NCBI GenBank assembly: GCA_016217875.1
Contig: JACRFN010000051.1
Location: 1-9,555, forward strand
Length of the DNA stretch: 9,555 nucleotides
Source of the DNA: Candidatus Kerfeldbacteria bacterium
GTDB lineage: Bacteria > Patescibacteriota > Patescibacteriia > Veblenbacterales > UBA10138
Direction: 5' to 3'
The translations under genes were made by a program, and so were the position numbers. Under the pieces are notes generated by a model that did not search any database, was not told where the DNA came from, and saw only the letters and a list, made by a program, of their open reading frames with translations. Position 1 is the first letter of the stretch. The number at the start of each line of letters is the position of its first letter. Below, piece by piece: positions 4,347-9,555 of this stretch.

Positions 4347-6609
4347 TGAAGCAGTACTTAAAATCGGTGGCATGCATTGTGTGTCGTGCGCTACCACCAT
4401 CAAGCGGTCGCTCACGAAGGTCGGCGGAGTGCGGTCAGCGGGTGTTAATCCGGCTACAGAGGAGGCGGTGGTGGAGGTTGAGGATAACGTCACAGCAGAA
4501 TCCTTGAAGCAAGCCATCACGTCAGTTGGTTACAGTGTAGTGAGCCAAGTTTGGCGGACGTCGTCCTCCGGAGCGGTACAGCCCGAGCTCGAACGCCAGC
4601 AAAAGCAAGAGGAGTTCAAACGCCGTGAGTTGGAGCGGCTATGGCGCAAGTTTGTGGTGGGTGCGGTCCTATCGGTACCGGTGCTCATCGGGAGCTACCC
4701 TAGCCTCGTACCATTCCTCGAGCCGTCTCTTTTGCCTTACCTTCTTTTTGTTCTTACCGTACCAGCGCAGTTTTGGGTAGGCGGACAATTTTTGCGCAGC
4801 GCCTGGTATGCGGCCCGCGCCCGCGCCGCCACCATGGACACTTTAATCGCGCTGGGTACACTTACGGCTTTTACGTTTAGTGCCGTAGTCACCTTTGCTC
4901 CCGCTCTGTTTACAAGCCTCGGCCTGGCCGCCAACCTTTACTACGACGTCTCGGCCGTTATCAATACGCTTATCGTTTTGGGTAAGTACCTTGAGGCGCG
5001 GGCCAAGTCGCGGGCCAACGAAGCTATTAAAGCCTTGCTTAAGCTCCAGGCTAAGACCGCCCGTGTCAAACGGGATGGCCGGTTTGTGGATGTGCCGATT
5101 GAGGCTGTGGTGGTGGGTGATTTCATACAAGTGCGGCCGGGCGAAAAAGTGCCGGTTGATGGTGAGGTAGTAGAGGGACATTCAAGCTTGGATGAATCGC
5201 TGGTCACGGGCGAGAGCATACCAGTGGAAAAGACCAAAGGTGACAGCGTGGTGGGGGCTACCATTAACACCATGGGTAGCTTCGTCTTTCGCGCCACCAA
5301 GGTAGGTAGCGATACGTTGCTAGCCCACATTATCGATCTGGTGGAGCGGGCCCAGGCCACACGTGCACCCATTCAACGGTTGGCTGATAAAGTATCAGGC
5401 GTGTTCGTACCGGTGGTGATGGGTATTGCGCTCTTGACGTTTGTTGTCTGGTGGCTGTGGGGACCGCAACCCGCCTTCCTGTTTGGCTTAGTGAACGCCA
5501 TTGCCGTGCTTATCATTGCCTGCCCCTGTGCCCTAGGTTTGGCCACGCCGACCGCCATTATGGTCGGCACTGGGCGCGGGGCAACCATGGGTATTCTAAT
5601 TCGTAACGCCGAAACACTTGAGTCAGCGGGCAAGATAACTACGATAATTTTTGATAAAACTGGTACTTTGACAGAAGGCAAACCAGTAGTGACCGACCTT
5701 GTGCCTGCCTCAGGGGTTTCTCAGGTCGAGCTTCTTAGAGTCGCCGCCAGCCTGGAGGCTTCGTCAGAGCATCCCTTGGCTGGCGCTATCGTGGCTCAGG
5801 CCCAGGAGCGTAAATTGGATCTTGAATCAGTAAGTGATTTTACAGCCGTACCGGGTCATGGAGTTACGGCTAAGCTCAAGGGTGGAACCTATGTCTTGGG
5901 TAATGACAAGCTGATGGCGCGACAAGGCGTGATGGTCGGTGGCCTAGCTGAACAAGCCAATGCTCTAGCTCGAGCCGGCAAGACTGTTATGCATCTGGCT
6001 TTGGCCCAAAGCCCTCTTGGCTTGGTAGCCGTGGCTGATACGGTAAAGCCTGAGGCGCGTCGCGTCGTTGAGTCGTTGCGGCGCTTAGGTCTTGAGGTGC
6101 TTATGGTTTCAGGCGACCGTAAGCTGACAGCCGAAGCCATTGGGCGGGAGCTCAATTTGTCTGGCGTGCTGGCCGAAGTTTTGCCGGAACGCAAGGCCGA
6201 GGTGGTGCGCCAGTTACAGGCCGAGGGTAAGCGCGTGGCCATGGTAGGCGACGGCATTAATGATGCTCCAGCCTTGGCTCAAGCTGACGTTGGTATAGCT
6301 ATGGGTTCAGGCACTGATGTGGCCATGGAAACCGCCGGCATTACCTTGCTTGGTGGTAATCTCAAGAACGTGCCGAACTCCATTCTTCTCTCGCGCGGCA
6401 CCATGCGAAACATTAAACAGAATTTGTTCTGGGCCTTTTTTTACAACGTGCTCGGTATCCCCGTGGCGGCTGGGGTGCTTTATCCGGCCCTGGGACTTCT
6501 GCTTAACCCCATTATTGCTTCAGCGGCTATGGCCTTTTCCTCAATCTTTGTAGTTTTTAATTCACTGCGGCTTAAGCGAATCAGGTTGGAAGGAGGTGAG
6601 ACGATATGA
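4342..6609 (+). CDS. copA: Cu(I)-exporting P1B-type ATPase CopA
   Basis: 755 residues, full length for a CopA with one metal-binding domain. It couples ATP hydrolysis to export of Cu(I) across the cytoplasmic membrane. An HMA domain with GMHCVSC (C13, C16) occupies residues 1-67. Eight TM segments are expected, with the actuator TGES motif at 289-292 and the ion-binding CPC at 394-396 (IIACPCALGLATPTAIM). DKTGT at 438-442 contains the phosphorylated D438. SEHPLAG of the nucleotide-binding domain and GDGINDAP near 635 complete the P-type set. Class 1B-1 (copper) identity is supported by YN in TM7 (FFYNVLGIP) and MAFSS followed by NSLRL in TM8. All catalytic residues are present. The start gives the normal HMA N-terminus. 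The gene stop overlaps the next start (ATGA-type coupling). Regulation by the CsoR-like repressor is inferred from the adjacent operator-like sequence. Confidence 0.97.
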   Translation: MREAVLKIGGMHCVSCATTIKRSLTKVGGVRSAGVNPATEEAVVEVEDNVTAESLKQAITSVGYSVVSQVWRTSSSGAVQPELERQQKQEEFKRRELERLWRKFVVGAVLSVPVLIGSYPSLVPFLEPSLLPYLLFVLTVPAQFWVGGQFLRSAWYAARARAATMDTLIALGTLTAFTFSAVVTFAPALFTSLGLAANLYYDVSAVINTLIVLGKYLEARAKSRANEAIKALLKLQAKTARVKRDGRFVDVPIEAVVVGDFIQVRPGEKVPVDGEVVEGHSSLDESLVTGESIPVEKTKGDSVVGATINTMGSFVFRATKVGSDTLLAHIIDLVERAQATRAPIQRLADKVSGVFVPVVMGIALLTFVVWWLWGPQPAFLFGLVNAIAVLIIACPCALGLATPTAIMVGTGRGATMGILIRNAETLESAGKITTIIFDKTGTLTEGKPVVTDLVPASGVSQVELLRVAASLEASSEHPLAGAIVAQAQERKLDLESVSDFTAVPGHGVTAKLKGGTYVLGNDKLMARQGVMVGGLAEQANALARAGKTVMHLALAQSPLGLVAVADTVKPEARRVVESLRRLGLEVLMVSGDRKLTAEAIGRELNLSGVLAEVLPERKAEVVRQLQAEGKRVAMVGDGINDAPALAQADVGIAMGSGTDVAMETAGITLLGGNLKNVPNSILLSRGTMRNIKQNLFWAFFYNVLGIPVAAGVLYPALGLLLNPIIASAAMAFSSIFVVFNSLRLKRIRLEGGETI
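6591..6599 (+). promoter_or_regulatory. Strong Shine-Dalgarno for the TM-SHOCT gene
   Basis: AGGAGGTGA lies 6 bases before the ATG at 6606, inside the 3' end of copA. It is the only near-perfect ribosome binding site I see in the window, and it fixes this start. Confidence 0.75.
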
Positions 6610-6842
6610 TGTATGGTTATGGCTTGGGCTGGGGTTCAATGTGGGGTTTTGGCCTAGTGTTTATGGTGATGGTGTGGGCCTTGGTTATATTGGGCATCGT
6701 GGCCTTGGTGCGTTGGTTATGGTCAGATAAAGGGTGGTCTTCGCCGGATAAAGCTTTACAAATCCTTAAGGAACGCTATGCTAGGGGTGAGATAGGCAGC
6801 GAAGAATATCAGGCGCGCCGTAAATTGTTAGAGAATTCTTAG
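6606..6842 (+). CDS. Small TM-SHOCT protein coupled to copA
   Basis: 78 residues. A Gly/Tyr/Met/Trp-rich N-terminus (MMYGYGLGWGSMWGFG) leads into one TM segment at about 17-38, then RWLWSDKGW and a C-terminal SHOCT hairpin (KALQILKERYARGEIGSEEYQARRKLL, 49-75). This is a common partner of copper ATPase genes. Its exact role is unknown; it may assist the ATPase or help membrane assembly. Its ATG overlaps the copA TGA and a strong Shine-Dalgarno precedes it, so translation is coupled to CopA. The TM-SHOCT plan repeats that of the 190-residue protein at 2071-2643. Confidence 0.88.
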   Translation: MMYGYGLGWGSMWGFGLVFMVMVWALVILGIVALVRWLWSDKGWSSPDKALQILKERYARGEIGSEEYQARRKLLENS

Positions 6843-6864
6843 CCTGGCACCAGCCCAAGTTGAT

Positions 6865-7257
6865 ATGCAGCCTGCTTTAAGGTTATTAGTTGTCGGCATT
6901 TTTCTTACCGTGGTATTGGCGTTACCAAGCACGGTGTCTTTGTGTGGACCGTCGATGTCAGACGGCGGCCTTGGGCACCTGGGGCAACTCCACGCCTTGG
7001 CTGAGGCGAGTTGCGAGCCGGCCGCTTGGGCCACCTGGTTTGTTAAATTTTCCTCAAACCTTTTAGGTCAGGGTCCGTTAGTATTGTTCTTTTTAGTCTT
7101 AGCTCTGGTCGGAGTTAGTAGTTTGGTTGTCGTCTCACCTCGACTTAGGGCGTATGTGCGGCGTCAGCGGCATCGTCAACGCAATCCATACGACTTCTTA
7201 TTAGAGTTTTTTAGCCAAGGTCTTCTCCATCCGCGTCTGTCGGCGGCCGGTAAATAG
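6865..7257 (+). CDS. Two-TM membrane protein, function unknown
   Basis: 130 residues. An N-terminal hydrophobic segment (5-21) may be a signal peptide or an anchor. An external region of about 45 residues follows with C27 and C50 and GHLGQLHALAEASC. A second TM lies at about 71-91, then a very basic stretch (RLRAYVRRQRHRQR) and the tail NPYDFLLEFFSQGLLHPRLS. The basic stretch places the C-terminus in the cytoplasm. I do not recognise a named family, though the LLHPRL tail resembles short membrane proteins I recall near metal genes. It lies 22 bases after the SHOCT gene without a clear ribosome site. Confidence 0.7.
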   Translation: MQPALRLLVVGIFLTVVLALPSTVSLCGPSMSDGGLGHLGQLHALAEASCEPAAWATWFVKFSSNLLGQGPLVLFFLVLALVGVSSLVVVSPRLRAYVRRQRHRQRNPYDFLLEFFSQGLLHPRLSAAGK

Positions 7258-7302
7258 CAGGTACGGCTTTAGTTTGCCCGTCTTTAAGGATAGGCAGGAG
7301 TC

Positions 7303-7371
7303 GTGCCTGTTTTATTACTGGTTGTTTTTGCTTTGGCACAAATTATTTATTCAAGGTTAATTCAGATATGA
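7303..7371 (+). CDS. Possible 22-residue single-TM micro-ORF
   Basis: A GTG at 7303 opens a 22-codon ORF that is almost entirely hydrophobic (PVLLLVVFALAQIIYSRL) and ends at the TGA at 7369-7371. That stop overlaps the ATG of the next gene (7368) as ATGA, the usual coupling arrangement. AGGAG lies at 7296-7300, only 2 bases before GTG, which is closer than normal. It would be a single TM peptide. The ORF is too short to be certain; it fills part of an otherwise empty 110-base gap. Confidence 0.25.
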   Translation: MPVLLLVVFALAQIIYSRLIQI

Positions 7372-7994
7372 AACTATTCGGAACAAATCAATTATATAAG
7401 CTTCGGTCCTTATTGACGCCTAGTCTCCTCGTTATAGTGACTGCCTTGCTCTTTATTAATCAATGGCAAATGGTAGTTATACATCAGCTCATGCCAGTAT
7501 TGCCGGCTGAGGCGCGTGGTACGGGGTCAGCGGCTTTGTCAGCCACTAACTTCACTGACAGCTCTGGTATTCTGCCTCATGGTGTACCAGCTCGGTATGG
7601 CCAGGAGCTGGGGGTAAATTTTGATGCCGCCGCTGAGGCTATGCCTATTTTGGAGAACTTTGACAGGGGCAGCGGAGCCATTACATTGAGCGGTCAACTT
7701 CAGCAGAGATATATTGCCATAGCCAGCCGGACGGCTTGCGAATTTTGTTGCGGGGCTAAAACGTTGGTCTCAACCCTCGGCCAGCCAGCTTGTGGCTGTG
7801 CTCACTCGGCCGCTATGCGCGGTTTGGCGCTTTATCTTCTGCAACAACATCCTGATATGAGCGATGATGAGATATTGGCTGAGGTAAACCGTTGGAAAGC
7901 CGCTTTCTTTCCTCGAGCCACAGTAGAACGGGCTAGTGGTCAGACAGGTGCGGCTCAACCCGGAACACTCCCCAGTCAAGTGGGCGGTTGTTAA
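7368..7994 (+). CDS. Membrane-anchored Cys-rich protein with CxxCC and CxCxH motifs and VGGC tail
   Basis: 208 residues. An N-terminal anchor at about 16-32 holds an external domain. The key region is TACEFCCGAKTL (C124, C127, C128), followed by QPACGCAHSAAMRGLALYLL (C142, C144, H146) and a helical stretch DDEILAEVNRWKAAFFP. The pattern recalls the PCYCGC type of secreted Cys-rich domain, but the spacing differs and I would not assign it. It probably binds a metal or a redox cofactor outside the membrane. The segment HGVPARYGQELGVNF precedes it. The tail is LPSQVGGC, identical in protein sequence to the end of the next gene's product. I recall homologues in Patescibacteria only. The gene is 39 bases upstream of 8034. 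Confidence 0.8.
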   Translation: MKLFGTNQLYKLRSLLTPSLLVIVTALLFINQWQMVVIHQLMPVLPAEARGTGSAALSATNFTDSSGILPHGVPARYGQELGVNFDAAAEAMPILENFDRGSGAITLSGQLQQRYIAIASRTACEFCCGAKTLVSTLGQPACGCAHSAAMRGLALYLLQQHPDMSDDEILAEVNRWKAAFFPRATVERASGQTGAAQPGTLPSQVGGC

Positions 7995-8033
7995 CACTTA
8001 AAACCTAACCTTACTTATTAAAATATTTAAACT

Positions 8034-8387
8034 ATGTATCACCTTACCCAATCTGCTTCTTGTTGTGCCGAGTCAACACCACAGGCCTCGCCTGAGTCTA
8101 AGACTGTTTCGGCTGATCCAACCACTATGCCGTCAGAAAAAGTTGAGGCTGCAGAGCCAATTCGTTCAGAGGGCGTTATATCTTTTCAAGTCAGTCGTCA
8201 GGCTATTATGGTTGTGGCGCTCATTCTCTTGGCGGCCATGGCTGTCTTAGAGACAGTGGAGCTTTGGCAAGTACGCCGGGCCTTGACCCTATGGCAAAAG
8301 TTGCCAGCAGTCCAAAGTAATGTTATTTCAGCGCCCACTAGTAACGGGGGAGCCAATTCGTTGCCCAGCCAGGTAGGCGGCTGCTAA
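8034..8387 (+). CDS. Small TM protein with CC motif and VGGC tail
   Basis: 117 residues. The N-terminal part is polar, with SASCCAES (C10, C11) and a low-complexity Ser/Pro/Glu/Thr region up to about 45. One TM segment lies at about 57-75, followed by VELWQVRRALTLWQKL, a likely amphipathic or coiled helix. The C-terminus ends SLPSQVGGC, the same eight residues that end the preceding protein. No family recognised. It is spaced 12 bases before the next gene. The shared tail implies that it acts with the product of 7368-7994. Confidence 0.75.
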   Translation: MYHLTQSASCCAESTPQASPESKTVSADPTTMPSEKVEAAEPIRSEGVISFQVSRQAIMVVALILLAAMAVLETVELWQVRRALTLWQKLPAVQSNVISAPTSNGGANSLPSQVGGC

Positions 8388-8399
8388 TTTATAATCCAT

Positions 8400-9203
8400 A
8401 TGAAGATATTAGCTAACTTCTTGGTTATTCCGGCGCTGGTGGTATTGGTGGGCGTGGCTGTGGTGCGTTTGGTTTTAGTTTACGACTTTGTGCCTGGAGT
8501 GGTGGCTCGGGTGCGTAATCAGCAGGAGAGTGTACGGCCGGCCCGCCTTAAATTGACAGTCGTGACTGACAGCTCATGCCTAGCCTGCACTGACCCTGAG
8601 CCGTTTGTTAAAGCGCTCTCCGAGCAGCGAGCAGAGTTGGCCGTCCGCCGTTTGGTCCCTACTACAACTGAAGGTAAACAGTACTTGGCTGAACAAAAAC
8701 TTGACCGCCTGCCAGCTGTCGTAGTGCAGGGGGAGCTTACTCACCACTCGGAATTGACGGATTTCTTGGCCTTAGCCGGTTGGAATAAACAAGGTACTTC
8801 CTTCACCTACTTAGTGCCCGCACCTTATCGCGAATTTGCTAGTAACAAAGTACGCGGTGAATTCAAGGCAACTTATCTGGCCTACCCCGGTTGCACCAGT
8901 TGTTATGATGTGTCAAGCAACACCATACCGTTGCAGAATCTCGGGGTGACGGTGCGAGAGGATAGTACGGTCTCGGCCCTAAGTCCAGAGGGTCAGGCCC
9001 TAGTGCGTCGCTATAACTTACGCTATTTGCCCACCGTGCTCCTTGAGGGCGATTTGGACGTTTACCCCCAACTGCAGGCTGTCTGGCCCCAGGTAGGAAC
9101 ACGTGAGGCAGATGGCACTTATGTCTTGCGCGCCGGAGTAAAACTTATGGGGACTTATTACGATCGCACCCTCAAGCGCCCCATAACCCCTGAGCAAAAG
9201 TAG
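8400..9203 (+). CDS. Membrane-anchored tandem thioredoxin-fold protein
   Basis: 267 residues. An N-terminal anchor (about 5-28) precedes two consecutive thioredoxin-like domains. Domain 1 (about 50-130) has SSCLACTDP (C60, C63) and the cis-proline region RLPAVVVQGEL near P105. Domain 2 (about 155-240) has YPGCTSCYD (C165, C168) and RYLPTVLLEGDL near P211. Each CxxC sits at the start of a helix after a beta strand, and LP(A/T)Vxx(Q/E)G(E/D)L recurs, so the domains are internal duplicates. It likely performs thiol-disulfide exchange, or metal transfer, on the outer face. It is not a DsbA by length or motif (CLAC and CTSC instead of CPHC). The neighbours with many cysteines are possible substrates; that is inference. 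Confidence 0.8.
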   Translation: MKILANFLVIPALVVLVGVAVVRLVLVYDFVPGVVARVRNQQESVRPARLKLTVVTDSSCLACTDPEPFVKALSEQRAELAVRRLVPTTTEGKQYLAEQKLDRLPAVVVQGELTHHSELTDFLALAGWNKQGTSFTYLVPAPYREFASNKVRGEFKATYLAYPGCTSCYDVSSNTIPLQNLGVTVREDSTVSALSPEGQALVRRYNLRYLPTVLLEGDLDVYPQLQAVWPQVGTREADGTYVLRAGVKLMGTYYDRTLKRPITPEQK

Positions 9204-9235
9204 CAGTTCCTTTACTTGTTTTAGGTGTAAGTTCT

Positions 9236-9532
9236 ATGTCTAAACTTGAGCAAATTTTCTTAGTCTTAATTTTGTTGGTACTGGCGGCGGGTAGCATCTG
9301 GGTAGCCAGTGGTTACTGGCAGATAAAGTCTGCCTTATCGATTACTACAGCTGCTTCTTCGTCAGTCATACCCCAAGCCTCCAGCGCCGAGTATCGCCAG
9401 GCCAAACAAGCTGAGAATCCCAATAATCCTTGCTTACCTCCGGCGGGCTATACCGAGGAATCGTGGCGTGAGCACATGAGCCACCACCCTGACGAGTACC
9501 GACAGTGCCTTGATAAACTTAAGGGGCCATAG
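9236..9532 (+). CDS. TM-anchored small Cys/His protein
   Basis: 98 residues. One TM segment at about 7-26 (IFLVLILLVLAAGSIWVASG) leads to an external polar linker and a compact C-terminal motif: NPCLPPAGYTEESW, REHMSHHPDEYRQCL. C66 and C91 bracket H80, H83 and H84. The two cysteines could form a disulfide reduced or made by the preceding thioredoxin-fold protein, or act with the His residues as a metal site. No named family. It starts 32 bases after 9203 and ends 2 bases before the next ATG. Confidence 0.78.
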   Translation: MSKLEQIFLVLILLVLAAGSIWVASGYWQIKSALSITTAASSSVIPQASSAEYRQAKQAENPNNPCLPPAGYTEESWREHMSHHPDEYRQCLDKLKGP

Positions 9533-9534
9533 TT

Positions 9535-9555
9535 ATGGGAGAAGTATTTGTCGGC
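9535..9555 (+). CDS. Start of a further gene, truncated by the window edge
   Basis: ATG at 9535 follows the upstream TAG by two bases and opens a frame MGEVFVG that continues past the window. Only seven codons are visible, so no product can be named. Confidence 0.35.

Noticed and set aside
4941..5372. Long minus-strand ORFs across copA and elsewhere
   Set aside because: They are antisense shadows of strongly supported + strand genes, have low-complexity Ser/Thr/Arg composition and match no family.
6607..6609. Reassigned TGA codon (code 25), as in some Patescibacteria
   Set aside because: TGA ends copA at the normal C-terminus with an ATGA overlap, so TGA is a stop here.
7292..7314. AGGCA...TGCCT hairpin followed by GTTTTATT, possible terminator
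   Set aside because: A five-pair stem with a seven-base loop and a broken T-run is too weak, and it overlaps the micro-ORF start.
7971..7991. LPSQVG as a sortase (LPxTG) signal
   Set aside because: No hydrophobic segment or positive tail follows; the protein ends two residues later, and the Thr is absent.
8390..8395. TATAAT just before the gene at 8400 as a promoter
   Set aside because: No -35 partner at the right distance, and transcription would start inside the coding region; more likely a chance AT-rich gap.
1..9555. CRISPR array, tRNA or rRNA
   Set aside because: No spaced direct repeats, cloverleaf or conserved rRNA sequence seen on either strand; gaps between genes are at most about 170 bases.

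Overview
The window looks like a piece of a Candidate Phyla Radiation (Patescibacteria) or similar uncultured small-genome bacterium. Many of the small Cys-rich and single-TM proteins resemble families I remember from such genomes, but this is recollection and no search was run. Genes are short, tightly packed and all on the + strand. TGA is a normal stop (it ends copA), so the Gracilibacteria-type code does not apply. Only one gene (at 6606) has a textbook Shine-Dalgarno; most starts sit in AT-rich contexts without one.

Layout. (1) 1-1721: the 3' end of a Cys-rich protein, a DUF3105-like membrane-anchored protein, and a polytopic membrane protein with a GCASCGS motif. The last runs without a stop into a decayed C-terminal remnant of a multicopper oxidase (1494-1689, split over two frames). 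(2) 1718-4169: a strong promoter overlapped by a G-tract palindromic operator, then a compact metal-responsive operon. It holds a CsoR/RcnR-family repressor, a secreted SHOCT protein, a DUF302 protein, a two-TM protein, a tiny Cys-rich protein, a membrane protein with a GGCCH tail, and a cupredoxin. (3) 4170-4341: a structured intergenic region. It carries a long inverted repeat, a REP-like palindrome inserted in one arm with an apparent 4-bp duplication, and a split operator-like palindrome next to the copA start. (4) 4342-6842: a complete Cu(I) P1B-ATPase (CopA), translationally coupled to a small TM-SHOCT protein. (5) 6865-9555: an envelope module of mostly uncharacterised proteins. It comprises a two-TM protein, a possible micro-ORF, a membrane-anchored protein with CxxCC and CxCxH motifs, a small TM protein, a tandem thioredoxin-fold protein, a TM-anchored HMSHHP/Cys protein, and the first codons of another gene.

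Taken together this is a copper handling and resistance island. The repressor senses metal. CopA exports Cu(I). The cupredoxin, the Cys/His-rich small proteins and (formerly) a multicopper oxidase would bind or oxidise copper outside the membrane. The downstream module looks like thiol/metal redox chemistry on the outer face. The most unusual observations are the multicopper oxidase remnant fused to a membrane gene, the apparent insertion splitting the copA operator, and the identical C-terminal tail LPSQVGGC on two adjacent, otherwise unrelated membrane proteins.
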